Shown here: positions 9,210 through 18,184 of the stretch, piece by piece
Position numbering within the stretch: the first letter of the stretch is position 1
How the letters are laid out: the number at the start of each line of letters is the position of its first letter
Source: Isoetes engelmannii
Lineage: Eukaryota; Streptophyta; Lycopodiopsida; Isoetales; Isoetaceae
NCBI GenBank assembly: GCA_011763485.2
Contig: JAANSK020030021.1
Location: forward strand, 1 to 28,829
Length of the DNA stretch: 28,829 bases
Direction of reading: 5' to 3'
Notes under the pieces: model-generated
Seen by the model: the letters and a program-made list of their open reading frames with translations, nothing else
Told to the model about the DNA's origin: nothing
Databases searched by the model: none
Position numbers and translations under genes: made by a program

Positions 9210-9719
9210 TCGCTTATCTTTTGCAGAGTTGGCATCATTTGTGTTAGATGTTACATTGGAGCTACCAAGGTTTTGTGAAGACAACTTATCAAGAACCACT
9301 GGCGCAATCAGAGACAAAGGCACTTGAGGATTAATGTTTACCATGCCATGTTCTAGCTCATCATCTACATTGATCAAAAGTGGTCTACTTTTTGCGGCTG
9401 ATTTTCCATGCTCATAGAAGCTCATCCAGTCTATTTCACGCTCATTACAATGTAAAAAGAATGCCATTGCCAGTGCTTGGGGTACCTGCCCTCCTAAAAC
9501 TTTGCTTCAATCGTGTTTTTTGCTGTATAATAATAAGAACCCTTCCTTCTTGTTTTCCTTTAACAATTTGAACCTGTAACAAGCTTTGCCATTTACCTTT
9601 GGACCCCACATCTTCTGCATCGCATTATCATCAACATGCCTTTCCGATCTATACAACTCTTTATAGGTCAAGCCTTTGTCGCTCAAATGTGGAATCACAT
9701 GATTTAGAATCGTTTCCAT
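9210..9719 (-). pseudogene. Exon of an unrecognised plant protein with one in-frame TGA
   Basis: Two minus-strand open frames, METILNHVIPHLSDKGLTYK through KEGFLLLYSKKHD and SKVLGGQVPQALAMAFFLHC through SNVTSNTNDANSAKDKRG, lie in the same reading frame. They are separated only by one TGA (9504-9506) and end at a donor (CGAG|GTATTA near 9210). Conserved-looking pieces are HVDDNAMQKMWGPKVNGKAC and NEREIDWMSFYEHGKSAAKS. A CGA-to-TGA change, common at methylated CpG in plants, would explain the stop. I do not recognise the family. With the downstream blocks it may form a decayed gene ending in the FCP1-like exon. Confidence 0.5.
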
Positions 9720-10640
9720 GAGATCACAAGCTGATGACCTGTTAATGCAATTTTACATTAGAGTTCCAACATTAGAACATGGAATACAACTGTGATCATA
9801 TACAAAATATAAGATGCATTAGATATGCCTCCTAAAAACATTCATGTTTTTAAAAAAAATGAGAGAATGCAAGTTGTGGGTAAACACATCCATGAGCTGC
9901 TACAAAATGAAGAAAGAATGGTCAGATATGCTAAAGATATTAAAATACAATTTTAAAGAAGCCAAAAGGTGTACAGCCAGCTGAATGTGGTGCTACAGCC
10001 ATTCCGAGGAAGTTTATGCAATCAGAAGACCCAAATGACCAGATGTCAAGAAGGGACAGAACTTACTCTACATCGAAGGACGCCATAGTTGAAAGGTTAG
10101 CAATAAAAATAAGATTTCAGCTATCAACGTTAAAACTATTGCAAAACTAAAGTTCGTTATGAGCAACAATGTGTTACCTAGGATTTCTATCTATGGGAGA
10201 GATCAATACTAGTTTGCATAAAATTCCTAGCTCAAAAATAAGGTTTAACATCATACTTCATGAATTTGCCTGCTGCTGTACATTTATACAAATGCATCCT
10301 ATTAGTAAACTCAAATTTGAAATGTATGTATACACATAAGCAGTTCAAGCATTTAGATTTTGCTTGTTTGGATGGTTGGCATATGAAGAAATGAGCATAC
10401 TGAAAAAGCTCAAAACCTTCAACTATGTTTCAATATGTAGAAATTGGATCAAAGAGCTAGGTTCAATGCTTCAAACCCACACTTCTAGAAGCGTCTATTT
10501 TGGCTTCCAATCAAAATAGAGATTCCACAATCTGAATAAAATTTATCTTCACAATCAGGTACTGCAAAGACATTTCCCAGTGTGATCAACATCAATTCAT
10601 TATCGATGAAACAAGGCTGCACTTAAAAGTCTCCCCTACA
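9720..10640. other. AT-rich non-coding stretch
   Basis: No gene recognised. Around 9960-10105 there is a coding-like stretch on the plus strand (PKGVQPAECGATAIPRKFMQ and RRDRTYSTSKDAIVE). The minus strand also reads LLDIWSFG there, loosely kinase-like. Neither is enough for a call. Confidence 0.3.
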
Positions 10641-10645
10641 TTATT

Positions 10646-10744
10646 TACAGAGGCCACGGTTACTCATCCACGAAAATTTAGACACCAACACTGCAATTGT
10701 TCATGCCACCTAGGACACTTGTTTTTTAATACTAATGGTTTGTC
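10646..10744 (-). pseudogene. Tubby-like protein (TLP) fragment
   Basis: The minus strand reads [20 protein letters not shown] then CLNFRG, a stop, and VTVASV in the same frame. This is the strongly conserved core of plant tubby C-terminal domains ([13 protein letters not shown] followed by a G-R-VTVASVKNF-type segment). Tubby domains bind phosphoinositides and plant TLPs usually carry an F-box. Here a TGA replaces the expected Arg codon (likely CGA to TGA), and the similarity ends after VTVASV, so only about 33 codons remain. Upstream residues do not match tubby. Confidence 0.82.
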
Positions 10745-10864
10745 TTTTATAAAGGGACTGCCAATATGCTGACATTCTACATTATGAAATATCATCAACA
10801 TCCAACGAAGGTTTATAAGGAAAGAAGTCGCCAGGTCAGTCAAAGCAACCACTGATTTATGCAC

Positions 10865-11465
10865 TTAAACTATAATCACAATAAAACTTCAATCATACTC
10901 TTGCTAAAGCTAAATGCTTTCCAACTGGTGTTGCAAAAGAGCAGAGTTTTATTGCCAAGTGCTAAATGATCTATGAAAAGCCAGTGTGGTAGAGTAGAGC
11001 TAGTAAAAGGTCATATAAAAAAATTAATTCAGAGCAAATGTAGTTGCCTACACATCTAATGTGTTGCACACAATATAACCAAAATTATAGTATATTATTG
11101 GATTCAAGTGGTGAGATGAGAAAAATCTAGTAGATCACAAGTGAAATAGGTTGAAGTAGAAGAGAATAAAAAATGAAACTACCTGTATCCTACAACAACA
11201 TGATGGCGACAGGGACACGTGAGAAGAGTGTGTGCCTTGTAAAAGAGTACAGGATTTGATTTGCTCCAGTTATAAAGAGAGCTAGAGGGGCCAAAATCAG
11301 ATAAATCGTGCAGTGGAAGAGAGCTAGCGGGGCCGATACAAAAGATTCCCTCCCATTTTCGGTTCTTGCTATTTCCTCCCCAATCCCTCCTTTTTTTCCT
11401 TAATTTTCACAACATTCAAAATACAACCTAAAAAAACCACTACTTTTTTTAATTATTTTTTTAGT
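10865..11465. other. Non-coding stretch before the gypsy fragment
   Basis: No gene seen. The segment 11184-11400 is richer in G/C and pyrimidines than its surroundings. It holds a CACGTG G-box core (11216-11221), a plus-strand TATAAAG (11271-11277) and a duplicated gagagctag-ggggcc block (11277-11290 and 11319-11333). This is compatible with a promoter, but no start is clear in either direction. Confidence 0.3.
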
Positions 11466-11472
11466 TAGAAAT

Positions 11473-11748
11473 TTGACTTTGAGACACTATTGCATGCTTC
11501 CACCCCATGCCCTAATGGGCCCTAGACATTGCAAGAGATGCAACATGAACAACCACATCACGGAGGAATGCCATACCCCACAGCCACTACACTTCGGCTC
11601 AACCTTCCCCGCGCAGAATACAGATGTTGTTGCAGCACAACCATCGTCTTCCAGGGATAATAGCCGCATCATCTGTTTCCATTGTGATCAACGTGAGCAC
11701 ATTCTACAAGATTGTCCTCAACTGCCCACTGTACAGGTCCGCTCTTAA
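11473..11748 (+). pseudogene. Gypsy gag nucleocapsid segment with two zinc knuckles
   Basis: Two C-x2-C-x4-H-x4-C knuckles are visible: CKRCNMNNHITEEC and CFHCDQREHILQDC, separated by about 36 residues. Such knuckles bind element RNA during packaging. The capsid part of gag is missing upstream, so only the nucleocapsid end remains. The frame closes soon after the second knuckle. Confidence 0.8.
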
Positions 11749-12437
11749 GGGACAAATCAAGTTCTGGATCAGCAGTGAAGGCCAAAGGAAACCCAGGACG
11801 TGCACCATGCCACCCTTTATCTATGAATCGAGGCCCTCCAGCTCCAAGGCCACAATAACCTTCTGCAGTGGAGGAACAAGTTGTGCAACTGCTAGATCAA
11901 ATCACACTTACTAAACAACCACGCCGTCCTTCGAACTAGATTACGGAGGTACCTGTCCGTGATATTCACCCAGTTAATATGGTTGTGGCCATATCACCAG
12001 TGCCAAAATTTCAAGATCTCAGCGTGGAAACACAACAAAGGCTATGACAGTTGAAGCAACAACTTTCACAAAATGGCATGGCTCCAGAAGCCGTCTTTGC
12101 AACCATCCGGGCAAGAAAAGGCAAAGAGCCTATCGACCTTCTAGCTGCAGCACACACATTTCATAAGGCTGTCACTCAACTCCCCACGATCCCTGAGGTA
12201 CCTTTATCCACAAATCTTGTTGTTCCATTACAAGTTCAGGAAGCCCTCATTAGTGCCAAAATCCATCTCACCTTTCATGTCATCTTCTAGCTCCTCAAGA
12301 TTCCACAACTCCAAGTCACTTCACTATCTAGGGAGCTTATTGCTGCCTTTCAAAACATAAAAATCTCCATCATTCTGTCCACCCTTCATTCCCTCTGTCT
12401 CATCTTTCCATCTTCCAGCCCTCTTCCAACTATACTG

Positions 12438-12830
12438 GTGGGAGCCATGGGTACAACTACCCCTACCCTGGATACATATATCAGTTCACACAGGATCACA
12501 CAAGTTTGTATCGGTGGGGGTAGCGCTGTGAACCTCATCCTTGATCGGCTCAAAGGACGCCTTGGATTAGATTTCTTGCACCCGCCTGCATATGACATCA
12601 AGACGACAAATGGAGTAATCGGCAGTCCATAAGTCATCGCCAAAAATGTACAGTTGCACATCGGTGAACTCATTTTCACACTAGATTTTGGGGTTCTGCA
12701 ACCTGAGCAGGACCCCCGTGATTATGAAATGTTGATGGGTCGACCTTTTCTACAACATTCTCAAGGACAACACAATTGGAGACAGGACGAGTTGGCAATC
12801 TCAGATGACAGGTTCATTGCAATATCGGAC
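12438..12830 (+). pseudogene. Gypsy aspartic protease region with the catalytic Asp replaced
   Basis: The expected retropepsin motif of this lineage is I-D-G-G-S. Here the frame reads QVCIGGGSAVNLILDRL, with Gly (codon at 12513) in place of Asp, so the protease cannot be active. The fold continues with LGLDFLHPPAYDIKTTNGVI, a TAA stop at about 12632, then in the same frame HIGELIFTLDFGVL and DYEMLMGRPFLQHSQG, the usual G-R-P/D-W-L-like end of these proteases. A Pro/Ser/Thr-rich linker follows to about 13450. Confidence 0.75.
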
Positions 12831-13483
12831 CTCATCACGGGCTGTATTATCTCAGTAGAGCACAAGGAAGGGCACTTCGTGGACAATGATCCTGAAAATT
12901 ATATTGCAATGGTCGCCTCATGTTTGACTCGACAACCTACTATTCCAGATCCGTGGGTTAATAACGAGCTATACAGTGACAGTGCACTTGTAGCTCTGTT
13001 CAATCCACAGGTTCATCATTCATACCATCTTGACATCATCATGCAAGCTTCTACTTCAACCACGACCCCCTCTCCACCAGCTTCCACAGATCCTTCATCT
13101 GCCTCATCTCCCGCTGTACCACTTTCACCCCCTTCCATTGACACACCGCGAATATATTAGCCGTGTTGTACATGTCCTTGAAAAGAATGGCCAACTCTAA
13201 CTTTGTGTCAAACCGATACAACTCCGTTCAACACGTCTATACTTAATTCCTACCATGTTGACGTCATGCCACGAGATTCAACTTACTCAACTGATACACC
13301 TCCACTTGACTCCATTCCTTCTTCATCTACTTCTCCACTTGCATTGCCATCTTCATTCACTATCTCTCCTCCAGACCCTCTTTAGATTCACCTCCGCAAT
13401 CCGCCACTCCTCTGTTTTTCACCACCACCTCGTTTGATCCTCCCGAATTCAATTATTCACCTGCTAACACCCTCGTAAAGTCG

Positions 13484-14460
13484 ATGCCTGAGCCACAAAT
13501 TGATACTCCTTTGGAAGTAGTTGATCTTGGTTTCGAAGAGCCCGTCCGCATTGTTGTCGGTCTTCTAGAAGAATTCCGCGCTGATCTTGTCAAGCTACTG
13601 ACGGAATTCCGACACATTTTTGCATGGAATTATTTGGATCTTCGTAACATTAACTCTCCATTCCCACGAAACTGGATGTCAGACCCCTTTATCAACGGCA
13701 GTACAGATTCAATCAAAACTACAGAGATCGTGTGGAAGCTAAAATTTGCAAGTTGTTGACTGCACGATTCATTTATGAAGTAAAGCATTCTGAATGGGTC
13801 AGTCCCATTGTGGTTGTGCTGAAAAAGAATGGGAAAATTAGAGTTTGTGTGGATTATAGGAAGCTGAATGCAGCCATGGAACGCGATCATTTTCTAATGC
13901 CATTCACTGTTCAGGTCTTGGAAGAGGTCGTCGACCACGAGATGTACTCTTTCATGGATGGCTTCTCCGACAATCAAATTACAATATATACAACAAGTAT
14001 ATCAACTGAAGATGACCTTTACCACACCCTGGGGGACGTATATGCTTACAAGGTCATACCCGTCGGACTATAAAATTCCATCAGTACATTTCAGAGGATC
14101 ATGTTAAAGGTTTTTGGGACTTCATGTCCGTAAATCCCTTCTTACAGGTCTTTCACGATGACTTTTCTGCCTATAGCAGCCGAGATACGCACCTGTCCAA
14201 GCTGGCTCAGATCTTTCGACGATGTGCCGACACAGGGATCAGCTTAAACCCGAAGAAGAGCTCTTTTTGTGTCACTTCTGGGGCACTCTTGGCCATGTGG
14301 TCAGTCAAATGGGCATCACCACGGACACGGCAAAAATAAGTTGTATAATGACGGCCTGTGCACCCAGAAACATAAAAGAGATCCCTAGTTTTATGGGTAA
14401 GATCAATTATTACAGCACATTCATTCCTGATCTTGCTCTCTTGGCGGCTCCTCTTCACAA
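13484..14460 (+). pseudogene. Gypsy reverse transcriptase, broken by stops and frameshifts
   Basis: The pre-RT region (LLTEFRHIFAWNYLDL) leads to the core blocks HSEWVSPIVVVLKKNGKIRV, CVDYRKLNAA, FMDGFSDNQI, AYKVIPVGL and, in another frame, VFHDDFSAYSSRDTHL. The last carries the catalytic Asp pair (FHDD, codons about 14157-14162) where YMDD/FMDD is usual. Downstream SLNPKKSSFCVTSG, then GHVVSQMGITTDTAK and KINYYSTFIPDLALLAAPLH mark the thumb and connection. A TAA follows VIPVGL, and at least two frame changes are needed to read through, so the gene is dead. Confidence 0.88.
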
Positions 14461-14536
14461 ATTCATGGGTGATGAAAAATCCTGGAAATGGTTCCCAGAG
14501 GCTGAAGAAGATTTTGAGAAATTAAAGAAGTTGGTT

Positions 14537-14572
14537 ACACAAGCCCCTATGCTCACACAAGCCCCTATGCTC
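14537..14572 (+). repeat. Exact 18-bp tandem duplication inside the gypsy connection domain
   Basis: ACACAAGCCCCTATGCTC occurs twice in direct succession, producing TQAPMLTQAPMLT in the protein. The two copies are identical and keep the frame. Confidence 0.9.
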
Positions 14573-14724
14573 ACACCGCCTGATTGGACAAAACCATTCC
14601 ATCTTCATGTGATGTCTCCAGGTTTGCCATTGGTGCTGTTTTGGCCCACCCTTTCTTCCCTATATTGGACAAGCCGATCCGCTTTGCCAGCTGTAAGTTG
14701 AATCCTGCTGAACAGAATTATTCT

Positions 14725-15785
14725 ATCATGGAGCGTAGGGAATGGTATCTGGGGAAAATGGAAGCGGTGGCGGTGGCGCAGCTTGGGCGGCGGCTAGGGT
14801 GAGGCAACCGCCTCCCCATCCTACCTCCGGTACAGCTGCGGAGGCATTGGGATTCATCAACAGCATGCGAGTGGCCAGCCCATGAGTTTTGGGGATTCGT
14901 CCATGAGCAAGGGGCTTACAAATTTCTCTCAGATTTTCTTGAGATTTGGCTGTTTGGCGGGATTCAATCTTGTTCCAGGTTTTTTCCTGCATTTCTTCAA
15001 TCTTCCTTGCAGTTCTGAAGAATTCATTTGCCCTCCTTGGTAAAATGCTTCTTGAGTCTGGGTCGACCTGGGAAGAATGCAGATTGTAGTTTAAACCCTA
15101 CAATAATTGTTGCAGTCTAGATCTTGGTTTCTTTGAGGAGGTTTTATTTGCAGTAGAAGCATCATGGTTGGATCTGTCTTGAACTTTTCTGTGGTTTCCC
15201 TTCTACCCTTTCGTACTGGCAGAAAGGCTCAACTATGTTTGTTAAAGAAGCAGACGATTTTGGTCTTCTCCACTTTATATTGCAGTCTTGATTAGCAAAT
15301 GAATCTGAAGGGATTGGCCGAGCTAGGGGATACCCTCCGTGGAATGAGGCTTTTACATCTTGAACCGGACTTAAAGGGGAGTGAGTCTAGCGGCAGGGCT
15401 TGTTCTAAGTCTTGCTAGCTTCAAGCTGACCGGTAAGGGGACCCCGACAATGCAGCATCTCATTCAGGTTCAGATTTATGTTGCAGGGCGTTCTTGGTTG
15501 ATCAATCTGTGGATACTAGTGGAGGTGACCAGAATTTAGAGAAGTAGTGGCAGCTTCTATGAATAGAGTGGCAGTCTATTCTTATTTCTGTTTATTTTGG
15601 ACATTTTTGTTCATGTTTGTTCATGGTAGGAGGATCCTTTTGCATTTCGGGAGGATGCATCTGTACAGAAATTCTTCCTATCAGATCCTTGAGGGATCGT
15701 TTATGTAAAAGTTTTTCCTATCTATTGAATATAAAGCAGTGCCTTAACTTCCAAAAAAAAAAAAAAAAAAAAATCATGGAGCGTA
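14725..15785 (+). mobile_element. Poly(A) retroposon (insert 14738-15772) with a 13-bp target-site duplication
   Basis: ATCATGGAGCGTA occurs at 14725-14737 and 15773-15785, and the gypsy RNase H protein (SIMER then KALGLIFSVKKFRHYLL) reads straight through when the duplicated copy is skipped. The 1,035-bp insert ends in an A-run of about 20 bases, the hallmark of LINE-machinery retroposition. It begins with a GC-rich block (short frame MEAVAVAQLGRRLG, then stop), has no long ORF, and ends with an attgaatataaagcag-type 3' end. It is a non-autonomous retroposon, perhaps an internally deleted LINE or a retroposed transcript. Confidence 0.92.
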
Positions 15786-16110
15786 AAGCCCTTGGCCTGA
15801 TCTTCTCTGTCAAAAAATTTCGTCACTATCTTTTGGGCAGTCAAGTCAAATTTTATGTTGATCATCAAGCTCTCCTATACCTCATCAATAAGACTACACC
15901 CACGAGTAGGATTGCCCGGTGGATTCTGCTGTAATCCCATACAGTCCCTGATTACCTGTTCAGACTTCATAATAATGATCCTCTAATGGGAACAAATAAT
16001 TCGTTTCCTGATGCTCCGATTTTTCTTCACGGCCGTCCCCACGGATAAAAGCACGAAAGCGTCCACGGCATCTCCGAAAGATGACTGGTACCATGATTAG
16101 GTCTAGTTTC
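15775..16110 (+). pseudogene. Gypsy RNase H, 3' part after the insertion
   Basis: MERKALGLIFSVKKFRHYLL, then FYVDHQALLYLINKTTPTSR and IARWILL are the standard RNase H segment of gypsy elements; the 5' part lies at 14580-14737. A TAA follows ILL. Beyond it, in the same frame, SHTVPDYLFRLHNNDPL is a decayed RNase H tail. The region to 16110 carries further stops. Confidence 0.8.
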
Positions 16111-16112
16111 AC

Positions 16113-16797
16113 TTGTATGGCATTCTTCCATCGGAGAATTTGCATTTATCCGCTGCCAAGAATCAGGCCGTCCGCGATCAATTTTTACGAGAGGTCAGAT
16201 ACCATACTATGGTTGACGACATTTTATACCAAGCAGAAACTGACCTGGCGTTGAGGCGATGTGTCCTTTCTCATGAACAAAGGAGCTGCTCCATCAGGCC
16301 CATGCTGGACCAGGTGGATGACATTTCAGTGGAGATAACACTGCCCGCAAGCTACTTTTGGTTGGCTATTGGTGGCCAACTCTTTTCAAGGATGCACATT
16401 GGGTTGCACTAGAGTGTGATCCGTGCCAATGAATGGGGCGCCCAACCGCCCGTGATGCATGTCCACTCGACTCCAATCCATAGCTGTTCCTACTCCCTTC
16501 GCCATGTGGGGATGGACTTTGTTGGCCCCATTGAGCCCCCTGCCCAACACAGCAGAGCTTGCTACATATTGGTCACTGATTATGCTACAAAATGGGCGGA
16601 ATCATGTGCATTAACAGATATAACACGGCTGCAAGCACGACAAAAGTCTTATACAATCAAGTCATCACCAGGTTTGGCTGCCTCATAGAATTGGTCAGTG
16701 ACCGGGGAGTTCATTTTGTCAATCACACCATTATGACTCTGACCCAGCATCTGTGCATCCATCACACGGCCTATCGTCCACAAGGCAATGGCTGGCC
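16113..16797 (+). pseudogene. Gypsy integrase, truncated before the third catalytic residue
   Basis: Remains of the H2C2 zinc domain (EVRYHTMVDDILYQAETDLA, and in another frame GYWWPTLFKDAHWVALECDP) precede the core. The core reads RHVGMDFVGPIEPPAQHSRA, ILVTDYATKWAE and, after a frame change, FGCLIELVSDRGVHFVNHTI and YRPQGNGW. The first two catalytic Asp residues (MDF and SDRG) are present. The expected Q-V/A-E stretch with the catalytic Glu is missing because similarity stops at about 16797, where PPR sequence on the other strand starts. Confidence 0.85.
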
Positions 16798-17560
16798 CTG
16801 CTAAGAGCACCAACAAGACATTGATACACAATAGTCCATGATAGCATCGCGGATACCCAATTTGTGAAAGGCTTCTTGTGCCTCACAAAGTGTACATTTG
16901 GCGTACATAACAACTAAAGCACTACCAAAAACTCGATCCTTTTCAAAGCCTCTTTTGTGCGGCTGTATAGTTCATCTCTGGCCCTTTGTCTATTGCTCTT
17001 ATTCTACAACAAGCTTTTAAGCAACAAACAAATGTGGCAATATTTGGAGAAACACCATCCAATTGCATCTCTTCAAAGCAATCTAGTGCTTCCTAAGCTT
17101 ATCCAGTTCCACGTACCCTGTTATAATTGTAGTCCAGATCACAGCATTCCGATCTGACAATCGGTTTAGAACAACTCGTGCATCTGCAAGTGCACCACAT
17201 CTTGCATACGTGTAAACCAAGCTGCTACCACCATTTGTGAAATCCAAGAATGAATTTCTCGGCCTTTACCTATAGCCCCAATGCTATTGCATCCAAGCTC
17301 CTTACAGGGTTCATTGCATGCAATTCAAAATTTAAACTAAGACTGAAGCCTCTGACTCCAACTTCTGCTTCATCAATATTACTAACAGCCATCACAACGC
17401 CGCTTTGCCAATCTGTATCACATCCTGGATTAGAACTGAAGTTTTGTCGTAGAGTCTTTAGATATTTTGCAGCAAGTTCCTCCAGATCCACAGTTTTTGG
17501 TTTCAGTTTCAGTTTCGGTGCTAGTTAGATGGTTTGAACAACGACGACGGGGCTTGCCCA
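16798..17560 (-). pseudogene. PLS-type pentatricopeptide repeat (PPR) pseudogene
   Basis: On the minus strand, PPR units typical of plant organellar RNA-editing factors are visible in several frames: GKGREIHSWISQM, SSLVYTYARCGALADARVVL followed by SDRNAVIWTTIITGYVE, EALDCFEEMQLDGVSPNIAT followed by LKACCRIRAIDKGPEM, and GSALVVMYAKCTLCEAQEAF followed by HKLGIRDAIMDYC. At least three frame changes are needed to connect them. The N-terminal part (DLEELAAKYLKTLRQNF) lies at about 17270-17491. The gene ends abruptly at the gypsy integrase border. It is transcribed away from the 18.2-kb gene, with about 620 bp between. Confidence 0.85.
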
Positions 17561-17778
17561 TCGACAGGGGCGACCGAAAAATTAGTGGCCATACCAAGTT
17601 TATGTTTTTTAGAATATTCCAAGTATATACTAATGTATGTACCCAGAATATTCCAAAAACCCACATAAGCGAGGGGTTGCTTTTTAGAGGCAATCGGGGG
17701 GAAAAAACAAAGACAATACAAAAATATTTGCGCTTTAAATGACCCGAGAATCTAGAGAATATTTTTACAATGTGACTT

Positions 17779-17914
17779 GAGAAGTAACCCCACAACAAAT
17801 TCCAGTAACCCGAATATACAGTATTCGATATGGTAAGTGGAGTCGAGAAGTAACCCCACAACCAATTCCAGGTAACCCGAATATACAGTATTGTATTGGA
17901 TATGGTAAGTGGAG
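17779..17914. repeat. Two-copy tandem repeat (66 and about 70 bp) in the divergent intergenic region
   Basis: Copy 1 (17779-17844) and copy 2 (17845-17914) both begin gagaagtaaccccacaac and contain acccgaatatacagtatt and gatatggtaagtggagt. Copy 2 has a short insertion (gtattg). A partial third copy of the core (agaatatacagtattcgg) lies near 18065. The array sits between the PPR pseudogene and the 18.2-kb gene. Confidence 0.88.
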
Positions 17915-18105
17915 TAATACGTGAACCCAAAAATACTAGCAAGAACTGAGGGGGCGGAAGAAAGCATGAAGCAACCTCAGGGAAAGAACTCCAATCGAAC
18001 TCCATAAAACCAGAAGAAGACAAGACCAGGTCAAAGGAAAAAACATTAAACATGCGCTAATTTCCAGAATATACAGTATTCGGCATTTTACCCGTTGCTC
18101 TCAAA

Positions 18106-18117
18106 TTTGGCGCCAAA
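18106..18117. promoter_or_regulatory. Perfect palindromic E2F site
   Basis: TTTGGCGCCAAA matches the E2F/DP consensus TTTSSCGC on both strands. It lies 68 bp before the ATG at 18185, the usual range for plant E2F targets expressed at G1/S. It supports a cell-cycle role for the downstream gene. Confidence 0.7.
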
Positions 18118-18184
18118 ATTGCTCTCAGAAAACTAGCGACTCGCTAAAGGCAAGGCTCCTTCACTAACGCTTTCAGCATTGAAG

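Larger units (their letters stand above)
11470..16797 (+). mobile_element. Ty3/gypsy retrotransposon body, truncated at both ends and nested
   Basis: The domain order gag zinc knuckles, protease, reverse transcriptase, RNase H, integrase is the Ty3/gypsy order, all on the plus strand. The motifs resemble the plant Tat/Athila-like lineages (HSEWVSPIVVV, MDFVGPIEPPAQHSRA). No LTR, primer-binding site or complete gag precedes the knuckles, and the integrase stops before its third catalytic residue, so the copy lost both ends. Many stops and frameshifts interrupt the polyprotein. A poly(A) retroposon (14738-15772) splits the RNase H region. The element lies between the tubby-bearing region and a PPR pseudogene. 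Confidence 0.9.

Noticed and set aside
9960-10105. Kinase-like DIWSFG on the minus strand
   Set aside because: The surrounding kinase motifs are missing and the plus strand is equally open; the six-residue match is not enough.
11216-11277. G-box plus TATAAAG as the promoter of the minus-strand gene
   Set aside because: The TATAAAG reads on the plus strand, no first exon could be defined on the minus strand, and the next plus-strand sequence is the gypsy fragment.
17430-18053. Long 207-codon minus-strand frame across the tandem repeat
   Set aside because: It runs through the tandem repeat and non-coding sequence, has the hydrophobic, aromatic-rich composition of a chance frame in AT-rich DNA, and overlaps the PPR N-terminus in another frame.
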